Shown in pieces: positions 50,293-58,962 of a stretch of DNA of 64,000 nt. Each line of letters starts with the position of its first letter. Positions within the stretch are counted from its first letter, which is position 1. This stretch comes from Natrinema salsiterrestre (GTDB taxonomy: Archaea > Halobacteriota > Halobacteria > Halobacteriales > Natrialbaceae): NCBI RefSeq assembly GCF_029502005.1, contig NZ_JAMQOT010000002.1, positions 1 through 64,000 on the forward strand, in the 5' to 3' direction. The position numbers were made by a program, and so were the translations under genes. The notes under the pieces were generated by a model. It saw nothing but the letters and a program-made list of their open reading frames with translations. It did no database searches and was not told the origin of the DNA.

Positions 50293-51108
50293 ATGACATC
50301 TCGAGGGTCCGCTGCCGTTCTCACCGCACTCGTCGTCTGCGTCCTTCTGAGCGGCTGTGCAGTGTTCGAGCCGTCCGTAACCGATCCCGACCCGGATCGG
50401 TCCACCCCCGATCCGGAGGCGGTGTTCGAGGGGGCGTTCGTCCACGCCGAGGATCTCGAGGACGTGCAGGGCGAGCGAACGACCGAGGTAACGAACGGAA
50501 GCGAGACGATTACCGAAGTGGATCGGGTCCTCGAGCGACCTTACGTCGACTACCGGAGCGAGGTGCTCGAGTCTTCCGAGCCCGACCGGGTGGGGGATAT
50601 CTACGGCTCGAACGCCTCGGGGTCGTGGTGGTACGACGCGGCGTCGGGGACGGCGAGCTACTACGAGGCCGAAGAGCGGTTCGACAGCGACGACGTCCGC
50701 TCCGCGCGGGCCGACGAGGCCGAGCGACAACTCGAGCTGTACGACCTCGAGTATCGCGGCACCGAACGGATCGCGGACCGCGAGGCCCACGTCCTCGCGG
50801 TCGAGGCGAAAAACGAGACCGTCGAGCGGGGGGTTTCGGCGATCGTCGGCGATACCGAGTACGTCTACGCGATCGAGACGAGCGATCCGAGCGACGACCT
50901 CGAGGCCGTCGAGCAGACGCTGTGGGTCGATACGGAGTACGAGTACCCGCTCAAGGAGCGGGTCGTCTTCGAGGAGCCCGACGGCGAGCGCATCGTCATG
51001 ACCGAGCGCTTCGAGTCGGTTCGATTTAATACTGGAGTCGACGACGAGCGGTTCGCGTTCGATCCGCCGGCAAACGCGACGATCGAAAATTCGACTCCCA
51101 ACGACTAA
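50293..51108 (+). CDS. LolA-like outer-membrane-lipoprotein-sorting-type lipoprotein
   Basis: A 271-residue protein starting at ATG 50293 (the frame opens far upstream, through the SRP RNA, without coding character there). The signal VLTALVVCVLLSGCAVF contains the lipobox LSGC, so Cys21 is lipidated and the protein is anchored outside the membrane. The mature part is a LolA/DUF4367-like open beta barrel (VTNGSETITEVDRVLERPYV, YEYPLKERVVFEEPDGERIV). Probably carries a hydrophobic ligand or acts in the cell envelope. Convergent with the MscS gene. Confidence 0.8.
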   Translation: MTSRGSAAVLTALVVCVLLSGCAVFEPSVTDPDPDRSTPDPEAVFEGAFVHAEDLEDVQGERTTEVTNGSETITEVDRVLERPYVDYRSEVLESSEPDRVGDIYGSNASGSWWYDAASGTASYYEAEERFDSDDVRSARADEAERQLELYDLEYRGTERIADREAHVLAVEAKNETVERGVSAIVGDTEYVYAIETSDPSDDLEAVEQTLWVDTEYEYPLKERVVFEEPDGERIVMTERFESVRFNTGVDDERFAFDPPANATIENSTPND

Positions 51109-51136
51109 CTGTCCCGGTCGCTCCTGCGAGCCCCCG

Positions 51137-52060
51137 TTACTCGGCCGGCTGCACGACGCTTTGCCCGCTCTCGAGGTTGAGTCCGCCCTCGAGCGTGCGG
51201 ACGGGGTAGGGGATGTCGATCCCCTCCTCGTCGAAGCGACGTTTGACCGCGGTGACGTACTCCCCGCGGGTTCGAACGAAGTCGGCGCGGGAGGGGTTTG
51301 AGATCCAGAACCGCGACTGGAGGCCGACGTCGGAGTCGCCGAGCTCCGTGAGTCGGACGGAGGGCGCGGGATCGTCCATGATGTCGGTGTGGCGCTCGGC
51401 CTCGTCGACGATGATCTCGGTCGCTCGTTCGATGTCGTCGTCGTAGCCGATCCCGAAGACGAACTTCAGCCGGAGCTTGTTCGCGTCGACGGGGTTCTTG
51501 AGAACGCCGTCGGTGAGCGACGAGTTCGGCACGGTGAGCAGTTCGTTATCGAACGTTCGGACGCGGGTCACGCGGAGGCTGATGTCCTCGACGGTGCCCG
51601 AGTACGTGCCGTCGTCCCACTCGATCCAGTCGCCGATGCGGAACGGCTTGTCGGTGTAGATGAACACGCCCGCGACGAAGTTGGCGATCACGTCCTGCAT
51701 CGCGAATCCGATCGCGAGCGCGCCCGCCGCTGCGATGCCCGCCATCGACACGAGAAAGTTCCCGTAGCCGGCGAAGCCGAACGCGATGGCGAAGCCGATA
51801 AACGCGATGCCGAACCTCGAGAGCATCAACAGCGGGTTCTGTGCGTGTTTGTCCAGCTCGCGCCTGTTCATCGCCCGCGTGAGCAGTGGTAACACGAGGA
51901 GCCGGCCGAGCAGCCAGATCGCGACGAGCGCGACGGCGAATTTGATCGCCCCCTCGGCCGTTCCGGCCTGGGTCGCCGTGAGCCCGGCGTCGTCGAGCGC
52001 GTTGCCGATCGGTCCGAGTCCGGTGGCCTGTAACGGCGACGAACCAGCCCCGATCGTCAT
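51137..52060 (-). CDS. mscS: MscS-family mechanosensitive channel
   Basis: A 307-residue protein from the ATG at 52060. Three transmembrane helices at the N-terminus, with the pore-lining third (FLVSMAGIAAAGALAIGFAM), followed by the MscS beta domain (FIYTDKPFRIGDWIEWDDGT) and the alpha/beta C-domain. Its role is to release osmolytes upon hypo-osmotic shock. The upstream YhbY-like gene stops at 52057, overlapping the ATG by four bases, so the two are translationally coupled, an odd pairing of an RNA-binding protein and a channel. Confidence 0.92.
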   Translation of the reverse strand: MTIGAGSSPLQATGLGPIGNALDDAGLTATQAGTAEGAIKFAVALVAIWLLGRLLVLPLLTRAMNRRELDKHAQNPLLMLSRFGIAFIGFAIAFGFAGYGNFLVSMAGIAAAGALAIGFAMQDVIANFVAGVFIYTDKPFRIGDWIEWDDGTYSGTVEDISLRVTRVRTFDNELLTVPNSSLTDGVLKNPVDANKLRLKFVFGIGYDDDIERATEIIVDEAERHTDIMDDPAPSVRLTELGDSDVGLQSRFWISNPSRADFVRTRGEYVTAVKRRFDEEGIDIPYPVRTLEGGLNLESGQSVVQPAE

Positions 52061-52305
52061 CGGTGGACCACTGCCGTGTGGCCCCGCGTCTCGATCAGTT
52101 CCGCGTTGACGCGATCCGCGAGGTCGGCCGCCTTTTCCTCGGTCGAACTCCCCGCCCGCGACGCGCGGAGGAGCTTCACTTTCACGAGGTCCCGATCCGA
52201 GAGCTGGTCGTCGAGCTCGTCGACGACCGAGTCGATGCCGCTCTTGCCGACCCAGACCGTGACGTCGAGATCGTGGGCTCGTCGCTTGAGTTCCTGTGTA
52301 TCCAT
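52057..52305 (-). CDS. YhbY-type CRM RNA-binding protein
   Basis: An 82-residue protein from the ATG at 52305. The CRM fold is recognised from LKRRAHDLDVTVWVGKSGID, SVVDELDDQLSDRDLVKVKL and ADLADRVNAELIETRGHTAV, with the GxxG-type loop as VGKSGI. CRM proteins bind rRNA precursors during ribosome assembly. It overlaps the MscS start by 4 bases and follows the RNase P component 4 gene, 96 bases downstream; RNA-processing neighbours fit its role. Confidence 0.88.
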   Translation of the reverse strand: MDTQELKRRAHDLDVTVWVGKSGIDSVVDELDDQLSDRDLVKVKLLRASRAGSSTEEKAADLADRVNAELIETRGHTAVVHR

Positions 52306-52401
52306 GGCCCCGATTAACGAATCGAGCGGCTTCAATCTTCGCGATTCGGACGGGAACGACCGACACGGGTGTGCGACGGTGAACTGGGGGCGAAGCTGCG
52401 A

Positions 52402-52680
52402 TCACGACTCGTAGGGATACCTGGCGTGGGCACCGCAGTCACAGGTGATTACGACGTGACCGTCCCGTAATCTGACGCGTGCGTTCTTCCCCGGTCGAAG
52501 GTACGCGTCACACCGATCGCAACTGAATCGGCGAAACTCGCGCGGGAGCGTCAGTCGGTTTCGCTCCGCGACTCGCCGCGCGAGGCGGACGTAGTAGCGA
52601 GCCCGATCGTCAGCACCGTCGGCTGCCGCCGCTCGAGCGAGCTCGTGCAGGCGCTCGATCCGTTCGGCGGCGACGTCCAT
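52402..52680 (-). CDS. rnp4: Ribonuclease P protein component 4 (Rpp21)
   Basis: A 92-residue protein with a helical N-terminal half (MDVAAERIERLHELARAAAA, then RARYYVRLARRVAERNRLTL) and a zinc-binding C-terminal half: Cys54, Cys57 (CDRC) and Cys80, Cys82 (CDC). Motif order and the R-rich helix fit archaeal Rpp21/Rnp4, a subunit of RNase P that helps 5' maturation of tRNAs. It is the first gene of a run with yhbY-like and mscS. Confidence 0.9.
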   Translation of the reverse strand: MDVAAERIERLHELARAAAADGADDRARYYVRLARRVAERNRLTLPREFRRFSCDRCDAYLRPGKNARVRLRDGHVVITCDCGAHARYPYES

Positions 52681-52844
52681 ACGCCTCGTTTCGGCGGTCG
52701 ACCTATTGATGTTGCGTTCCGGCGACGGGGTCGCCGTCCCCGCGTTCGTCGGTCCCCGGTACGCTCGGGGGATTGGTGATCGAGACGGGTTTACTACCGT
52801 TTGAAAACACTTTTCACTCCGCTTGTGACTCGATCGTAGTACGC

Positions 52845-52857
52845 AATACTGTTATAT
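52845..52857 (+). promoter_or_regulatory. Promoter element of the first solute-binding-protein gene
   Basis: CAATACTGTTATA, ending 33 bases before the ATG at 52890. The same 13 bases stand at the same distance before the paralogous gene at 55714. The TTATA part is a TATA-type box; the CAATACTG part may be the BRE/activator site. Confidence 0.6.
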
Positions 52858-52889
52858 ATCAAATGAGTATTGGGTGTTAGGTAACCGGA

Positions 52890-54689
52890 ATGAATTGGAC
52901 CCCCTCCCCCGCTGACGATGGCGTCAGCAGACGCTCCTTCCTCGCTGCGACTGCGACCGGCGGTGCGGTCGCGACGAGCGGTTGCATCGACCGCGTCCAG
53001 AGCGTCGTCAACACGGTGGACGACGAACAGGTTTCGCTGTCGATCATGGCAATGCCTGCCGACTCGGATCGGCAGAACATCCGGATCGCCCGCCGGCTCG
53101 AAGCGAACCTCGAGCGAGTCGGCATCGACGTCTCGCTCGACGTGCGGGCGCGAGCGGAGCTGCTAGAGGCCGTGCTGATCGAGCACGATTTCGATTGCTA
53201 CGTCGGCCTTCACCCCGCCGACTACGATCCCGACTTCCTCTATGAAGCCCTCCACTCCACGTTCGCCGGCGAAGCCGGATGGCAGAACCCCTTCGGGTTC
53301 GCCAACATTTACTTCGACACCCTCCTGGAGAAACAGCGGCGAGCAGACGGCGAGAAACGCAAAGAACGGATCGGAACGGTTCTGAAGGGACTGGCACGCG
53401 AGAAACCCTTCGAGCCGATCTGCGTTCCCGACGAGTATCACGTCGCCGGACCCGATCGGTTCACCGGATGGGAAGACGGCCACCTCGCGACGCGCCACGG
53501 CTATCTCGGCCTCGAACCGGCCGAGGGAGTAGACGAACTCCGGGCGCTGGTAACCGGCAGCCGGATGACGGAGAACCTGAATCCGCTCTCGGCGACGCTT
53601 CGGAAGCGCGGGACGACGATCGATCTCCTGTACGACTCGCTCGGAACGGAACACGACGGCGAGATCCGGCCGTGGCTCGCGCAGTCGTGGGAGTGGACCG
53701 ACGAGCCGGCGGATTCCGACGCCGGCACGCAGGGCGAGGAGGCGACGCTGACCGCGAGGATCTCCCTGCGCGAGGACTGCGAATTCCACGACGGCGAACC
53801 GGTGACCGCCGACGACGTCGCCTTCACGTACCGGTTTCTCGAGGACACGTCGCTGGGACGAGCCGCCGTCAAATCGCCGGCACCGCGGTATCAGGGACAC
53901 GTCGACCTGATCGATGACGTGGCGATCGAGAACGAGTATCAGCTGACGATCACCGTCGTGGGCGGGCGAGAGACGGGCGAACGAGCGCTTACCGTTCCGA
54001 TCTTGCCCGAGCACGTGTGGCGCGAGCAGGTCGGCCAGCGGGCCTCAGACGGCGACTTCACCGCATCACAGGGCCGATGGGACGTCGTCGAGACGAACGA
54101 GGTGTCGCCTATCGGGAGCGGGCCGTTCCGGGTCGATAGTCGGACGGAAGACGAGTCGCTCGTCCTGGCGCGCTACCGGAACCACTTCACCCGCCGGGAC
54201 GACGTCGAACTCCCCGAAGCGACGGTCGACGAGTTGCGGTTCACCGTCGCCCCCGGAAGCGTCTCCTCGATCCGGCGGGTCGAGGAGGGCGATGCGGACG
54301 TGACGGCGTCGATGCTGAGCGCCCATTCGCTGCCGGCCATTCCCGATTCCTCGGATATTCGACGCCTGCAGTACCCTTCGCGGATGTTCTACCACCTCGG
54401 ATTCAACGTCCGGAACGCACCCTGTAGCAACCCACACTTCCGGAGAGCGGTCGCACAGTTACTGGACAAGGAAGCGATCGTGGCGGACGTGTTCCACGAG
54501 AACGCATCGCCCGTCGCGACACCGGTGACCGGCGAGTGGGTTCCGCAGGCCCTCGAGTGGGACGGGGAGGATCCGGAGACGCCGTTCGTCGGTTCCGACG
54601 GCACGCTCAACGTCGACGCTGCGAAAGCGGCGTTCGAACGAGCCGGGTTCCGATACGATGATAACGGGCGACTGCTTGGGGGGTACTAG
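52890..54689 (+). CDS. Tat-lipoprotein solute-binding protein, peptide/nickel (SBP_bac_5) type
   Basis: A 599-residue ABC-transporter solute-binding protein. The Tat lipoprotein signal is SRRSFLAATATGGAVATSGC, with lipobox Cys near residue 32. The SBP_bac_5 fold is visible in TENLNPLSATLRKRGTTIDL, LRTDCEFHDGEPVTADDVAF-like LREDCEFHDGEPVTADDVAF, and YHLGFNVRNAPCSNPHFRRA. The N-terminal 190 residues form an extra, less typical domain also present in the paralogue. No permease or ATPase gene lies beside it, so it is an orphan binding protein or works with a distant transporter. Promoter element identical to that of 55714. Confidence 0.9.
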   Translation: MNWTPSPADDGVSRRSFLAATATGGAVATSGCIDRVQSVVNTVDDEQVSLSIMAMPADSDRQNIRIARRLEANLERVGIDVSLDVRARAELLEAVLIEHDFDCYVGLHPADYDPDFLYEALHSTFAGEAGWQNPFGFANIYFDTLLEKQRRADGEKRKERIGTVLKGLAREKPFEPICVPDEYHVAGPDRFTGWEDGHLATRHGYLGLEPAEGVDELRALVTGSRMTENLNPLSATLRKRGTTIDLLYDSLGTEHDGEIRPWLAQSWEWTDEPADSDAGTQGEEATLTARISLREDCEFHDGEPVTADDVAFTYRFLEDTSLGRAAVKSPAPRYQGHVDLIDDVAIENEYQLTITVVGGRETGERALTVPILPEHVWREQVGQRASDGDFTASQGRWDVVETNEVSPIGSGPFRVDSRTEDESLVLARYRNHFTRRDDVELPEATVDELRFTVAPGSVSSIRRVEEGDADVTASMLSAHSLPAIPDSSDIRRLQYPSRMFYHLGFNVRNAPCSNPHFRRAVAQLLDKEAIVADVFHENASPVATPVTGEWVPQALEWDGEDPETPFVGSDGTLNVDAAKAAFERAGFRYDDNGRLLGGY

Positions 54690-54694
54690 GACCG

Positions 54695-55555
54695 ATGCTC
54701 GTTGAGGTGTTGATACAACTCGTCGTCGTAATCGGGATTCTCCTCCCGCTTTCGATAGCCGTCTTCGTCGGCCGCGAGCGCCTCGCACGAACGCGCTCGG
54801 AGTGGCGAACCCGGCTCAGAGCCGCCGGGCCGACCGTCGGGGTCTTGCTCTTGATCTTGCTGATCAATCGACTCGCCAGACAACGAGCACCGCGGCTCTC
54901 CCGGGAGATCGGGATCCATCTCACCTCCTGGTTTTACAATATCGAGGGGGAGTTTATCCTGATCTTCCAGTCGATCGCAACGCCCGAGCTGAACACGTAC
55001 TTCTCGTTGACATACATCTACGGCTATACGTTTCTCCTGATCTTTCCGGTGATCGCCTACTTCACGCTCTCCGACACGCGGATCTTTCGTCGACTGCTGA
55101 CGGCATACGCGCTCAACTACGCGATCGGGCTCGTACTGTACGTCTTCATAATCGCGTACGGTCCCCGGAACCTGATGCCGGCCGAAGTCACGGAAACCAT
55201 GCTGTTCGACATCAACCCGCAATACCGGTATATCACCCGCGAGGTCAACAGCAACACCAACGTCTTCCCGTCGCTTCACACGTCGCTTTCGGCGACCGTC
55301 GCGGCGTTCGCAGCGATAACCCGCTCGGAGTTTCCGCGGTGGTTCCCCGTCGCGGTCGTACTGGCAGCCAGCGTCGCGATCTCGACGATGTACCTCGGGA
55401 TCCACTGGGGGATCGACGTCGCGGCGGGATTACTGCTCGCAGCGCTTTGCGTCGAACTCTCGGATCGGCTCGTCGATCGCTGGTCACTCTCCGAGCTCTT
55501 CGAAGACCAGTTGCGACAGTACGAGGAGCGCTTACCGTGGGAACGGAGCGATTGA
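54695..55555 (+). CDS. PAP2-superfamily / Aur1-like membrane phosphatase
   Basis: A 286-residue membrane protein with about six transmembrane segments. The PAP2/inositolphosphotransferase motifs are NTNVFPSLHTSLSATVAAFA and ISTMYLGIHWGIDVAAGLLL, holding the catalytic histidines. In contrast to the PAP2 protein at 16881, the sequence is of the Aur1/Ipt1-like group, suggesting a lipid head-group phosphate or inositol-phosphate transfer. It starts 5 bases after the solute-binding protein stop, so both are probably co-transcribed. Confidence 0.85.
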   Translation: MLVEVLIQLVVVIGILLPLSIAVFVGRERLARTRSEWRTRLRAAGPTVGVLLLILLINRLARQRAPRLSREIGIHLTSWFYNIEGEFILIFQSIATPELNTYFSLTYIYGYTFLLIFPVIAYFTLSDTRIFRRLLTAYALNYAIGLVLYVFIIAYGPRNLMPAEVTETMLFDINPQYRYITREVNSNTNVFPSLHTSLSATVAAFAAITRSEFPRWFPVAVVLAASVAISTMYLGIHWGIDVAAGLLLAALCVELSDRLVDRWSLSELFEDQLRQYEERLPWERSD

Positions 55556-55668
55556 GCGCGGACACGTGCCGGTCGTAGTCGCTGGCGGATCATCGCCGGT
55601 CACGTCCCGGCTACGAACCGCTGCAGTGTCCGACGATTGACCCCCCGAAATCGGGATATCGGAGAGCA

Positions 55669-55681
55669 CAATACTGTTATA
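55669..55681 (+). promoter_or_regulatory. Promoter element of the second solute-binding-protein gene
   Basis: CAATACTGTTATA, ending 33 bases before the ATG at 55714, identical in sequence and spacing to the element at 52845. Confidence 0.6.
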
Positions 55682-55713
55682 GCGTGGGTCTTCAACTGTG
55701 ATAAACGAACGAA

Positions 55714-57492
55714 ATGAACAGGAGACGAACCGCCCAGAATCAGGACGGCCGCGACGGTGGCGGCGGGACCCGCAGTCGTCGGGCGATGCTGGCAGCAACG
55801 GCCGGACTGACGGTCTCGAGTAGCGGTTGTCTTCGCGGAGTCCGGAACATCGTCACGCCGGACAACATCGGACAGCTCTCCGTCTCGATTACCACGGTTC
55901 CGGCGGATTCCGCCAGACAGAACGTCCGGATCGCTCGTCATCTCGAGGAGCACTTCGAAGCCGTCGGCATCGACGTGTCGCTCGATATCAGGTCCGACAT
56001 CGACTTCCTGCGAACGGTCCTGTACGATCACGACTTCGACGTCTGCATCGGTCGTCACCCGGGCGGAACCGACCCGGATTTCCTCTACGAAGCGTTGTAC
56101 TCGCGATACGCCGACGAATCGGGATGGCAAAACCCGTTCGGATACGCCGATCAGGACCTGGATCAACTCCTCGAGAAGCAACGCCGCCTCAGTAGTGACG
56201 ACCGCAGTACCGTCATCACGGAGATACTCGAGTCGATCGCGACCGAACAGCCGTTCGTGCCGATCTGTGCCCCCGAGGAACACCGCGTCGTCAGGACCGA
56301 TCGGTTCGACGGCTGGGAGAACGGCCACCTCGCGACGCGACACGGCTATCTCGGTCTCGAGCCCGCCACGGGCGTCGAGGCGCTTCGGGTCAGTCACGCC
56401 GACGCCAGACCGACGGAGAATCTCAATCCGCTGGCAGCAGACTACCGCCGCGGGGGGACGATCACGAATCTGTTGTACGATTCGCTCGCGACGCAGAACG
56501 GCACCGACGAGATCCGGCCGTGGCTCGCCGAGTCGTGGGACTGGGACGGTCAAACCGTCGCTGTGTCCCTCCGGGAGGGATGTGAATTTCACGACGGCGA
56601 GCCGGTGACCGCCGAGGACGTCGCGTTTTCGTATCGACTGTTCAAGGATATCTCGCTCGGAGCCCTCGAAGCGCCCTCGCCCGCCCCCCGGTTTCGGGGA
56701 CAGGTCGATGCCGTCGAATCGATCGAGATCCGTGACGACCACCACCTCGAGTTCACGGTCGAGACGAACGAGACGGTCGGCGAACGTGCACTGCTCGTGC
56801 CGATACTCCCGGCCCACCGCTGGCGCGAACGGGCGGCCGAAGTCCTGGGAACGGGCGATGCGAGCATCGCGCAGGGGACGACGGAAACAGTCGTCACGAA
56901 CAACGTCCCGGCGATCGGAAGCGGCCCGTTCCAGTTCGTCAGTCGAACCGAGGGCGATCAGGTCGTCCTCGAGCGGTTCGAGGACCACTTCACGAGCCGG
57001 ACGGCAGTCGATCTCCCGGAACCGACGGTCGACGACTGTACGTTCTTCATCGATCCGGGTAGCGTTTCAGCGTCTCGGGCGGTCGCGGACGACGCTCGAG
57101 ACGTGACGAGTCTCCCCCTCGATGCCAACGCGATCGGCGGTGTCGAGGAATCCGGCAGCGTCGAACGGATCGAATCGGCGTCGTGGTCGTTTTATTTCCT
57201 CGGATTCAACGCGCGTCGCGCACCGTTCAACAATTATCGGTTCCGGCGCGTTATCGCCGGTCTGATCGACAAACAGTGGGTCTGCAACGAGATATTCCAC
57301 GGGTATGCACGACCCGTCGCGAGTCCCGTTATCGAAGAGTGGATCCCGGAGAGCCTGGAGTGGACCGGAAACGACCCCGAGGTGCCGTTTCTCGGCACGG
57401 ACGGTGAACTCGACGTCGACGCGGCACGGGCCGCGTTCGAAAACGCCGGGTTCAGATACGACGACCGGGGACGACTTCGAGTGAGGCACTGA
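55714..57492 (+). CDS. Tat-lipoprotein solute-binding protein, peptide/nickel type (paralogue)
   Basis: A 592-residue paralogue of the protein at 52890. Tat signal SRRAMLAATAGLTVSSSGC with the lipobox Cys near residue 39. The same two-part structure: an N-terminal domain beginning SVSITTVPADSARQNVRIAR and the SBP_bac_5 part with LNPLAADYRRGGTITNLLYD, VSLREGCEFHDGEPVTAEDV and FYFLGFNARRAPFNNYRFRR. The substrate-binding loops differ most between the copies, which suggests divergence after duplication, with different ligands. Here too no permease is adjacent. Confidence 0.9.
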   Translation: MNRRRTAQNQDGRDGGGGTRSRRAMLAATAGLTVSSSGCLRGVRNIVTPDNIGQLSVSITTVPADSARQNVRIARHLEEHFEAVGIDVSLDIRSDIDFLRTVLYDHDFDVCIGRHPGGTDPDFLYEALYSRYADESGWQNPFGYADQDLDQLLEKQRRLSSDDRSTVITEILESIATEQPFVPICAPEEHRVVRTDRFDGWENGHLATRHGYLGLEPATGVEALRVSHADARPTENLNPLAADYRRGGTITNLLYDSLATQNGTDEIRPWLAESWDWDGQTVAVSLREGCEFHDGEPVTAEDVAFSYRLFKDISLGALEAPSPAPRFRGQVDAVESIEIRDDHHLEFTVETNETVGERALLVPILPAHRWRERAAEVLGTGDASIAQGTTETVVTNNVPAIGSGPFQFVSRTEGDQVVLERFEDHFTSRTAVDLPEPTVDDCTFFIDPGSVSASRAVADDARDVTSLPLDANAIGGVEESGSVERIESASWSFYFLGFNARRAPFNNYRFRRVIAGLIDKQWVCNEIFHGYARPVASPVIEEWIPESLEWTGNDPEVPFLGTDGELDVDAARAAFENAGFRYDDRGRLRVRH

Positions 57493-57633
57493 GCGCTGTC
57501 GAGCAGCGGCGACGTCGCTGTCGGCGTCCCCGATCCAGTCGGGGTGGGTCGTAGTCATCGGAATCGCCCTGTCGGGACCGAAATGTCTCTCACGCTCGAC
57601 GAGTCGACGGCCGCAAAAACGAGAGGAAGACCG

Positions 57634-58026
57634 TTACTGGTCCTCGAGCGCGTCGGCGATGCGCTTCAGCGCACGGGTCTGGTCGCGCAGTTCGTCGCGC
57701 ATCTGTCGGACTTCGCGGACGAGTTCCTCGTTGCTTTCGTCCTGTCCGCCAGCGCCCGGGCCGCCGGGACCGGGACCGCCGGGGCCGCCGGGGCCGCCAC
57801 CGCCGCCCATCATGCCGCCCATCATCTGAGCGAACGGGTTGCCGCCCATGCCGCCGGGACCGCCGGGGCCGCCACCGCCACCGCCGAACGGGCTCTCGGG
57901 CGGTTCGCCCTCACCCTCGCCTTCTTCGGCTCGCTTCTCGCGGATTTCCTCGACTCGTTCGCGGAAGGATTTCTCCTCGGCTTCGTCGCCTGCGTCTCCA
58001 TCGGGAGATTCGTTTTCGTCCGTCAT
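57634..58026 (-). CDS. Gly-rich protein with a C-terminal coiled coil
   Basis: A 130-residue protein from the ATG at 58026. Charged N-terminal helix (EAEEKSFRERVEEIREKRAE), then a Gly/Pro/Met-rich low-complexity linker (GGMGGNPFAQMMGGMMGGGG), then a coiled-coil helix ELVREVRQMRDELRDQTRAL. The layout (helix, flexible Gly linker, helix) suggests an oligomerising adaptor. A conserved haloarchaeal protein of unknown function is likely. It is convergent with the solute-binding protein gene. Confidence 0.6.
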   Translation of the reverse strand: MTDENESPDGDAGDEAEEKSFRERVEEIREKRAEEGEGEGEPPESPFGGGGGGPGGPGGMGGNPFAQMMGGMMGGGGGPGGPGGPGPGGPGAGGQDESNEELVREVRQMRDELRDQTRALKRIADALEDQ

Positions 58027-58290
58027 ACCATCGGATTCTGTTCCGTCGGGGAAAAGGGTTGCCATGTTTCAGGTGGTCGCGTGGACTCCCCGTATCCGCC
58101 GGCCGCCGCACTGGCGAAAGCGACCAGTCTCGATCGACGGATTCGTCGCTTCGTTTCGGGACGCTGACACCCGACTATGTAGGCCGAACGATTGTTATCG
58201 CTGTCCCCGAAGGGAGAGTGATCGAGCCAGTATGGACGAGGGGAAACGACGGCGGCCTCGAACGGGATCGATTCGGGACCTCGAGGACGG

Positions 58291-58923
58291 ATGAGCCGGC
58301 TTCCGAGACGAGACGCGATCGCTCGAAGTGGGGTGACGCCGTCGATACCGGACGGAATCGGGGCCGTGACTGAAACGACGAATTCGGCGACCGCTCCGGA
58401 CGGAGGCCGAGAGTATGACTTCCCGAGCTGTGTCTATCAGCCGGATGGGGAGGGACGGTGGACGGTCACGATGCCGATCAATATGCACGTCACCGTTCCG
58501 GGCGATCGGGACGCAGTCGCTGCGATCGAAGCCGAGTTCGCCGGCCTCGAGAGCCTCCGCTGGACGCAGGTGTTCCCGGACACGGCGGTCAGGGCGTGGG
58601 ACAGCGACAGCCGGGCCCTCGTCGCCCCGGAGTACTCGGTTCGACGCCCGCGGTTCGGTGACGAGTGGACGCACGTCCACGCCTGGCGCGTCGATGCGGA
58701 CCGCGTCGCAGTTCACGCGCATCTCGACGTCCTCGACCGCGAGTTCGAGTATTACCACCGCGGTGATCACTACGACGCTGCCACGCGACGGGTTCGATCC
58801 CATTTCTCCGCGAGCGAGTGGCGGCGAAAAAGGCCGTACAGCATCGACTATCGTACCGGTGCCGAAACCCGAGCGGCGTGGGGTGAGACGGGCGATACGA
58901 AACTCGAGTACGTCGGGGACTGA
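58291..58923 (+). CDS. Hypothetical protein, DUF-like beta-rich
   Basis: A 210-residue frame; the true start may be a GTG at 58366. The body reads YDFPSCVYQPDGEGRWTVTM, PINMHVTVPGDRDAVAAIEA, RPRFGDEWTHVHAWRVDADR and VAVHAHLDVLDREFEYYHRG. Regular beta-strand pattern with several histidines; no membrane segment. I do not recognise a family. It is followed 39 bases later by the convergent phosphatase gene. Confidence 0.55.
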   Translation: MSRLPRRDAIARSGVTPSIPDGIGAVTETTNSATAPDGGREYDFPSCVYQPDGEGRWTVTMPINMHVTVPGDRDAVAAIEAEFAGLESLRWTQVFPDTAVRAWDSDSRALVAPEYSVRRPRFGDEWTHVHAWRVDADRVAVHAHLDVLDREFEYYHRGDHYDAATRRVRSHFSASEWRRKRPYSIDYRTGAETRAAWGETGDTKLEYVGD

Positions 58924-58962
58924 TCGACGACGGTTTCGATAGCAGATCCAGTCGAGACGCCC

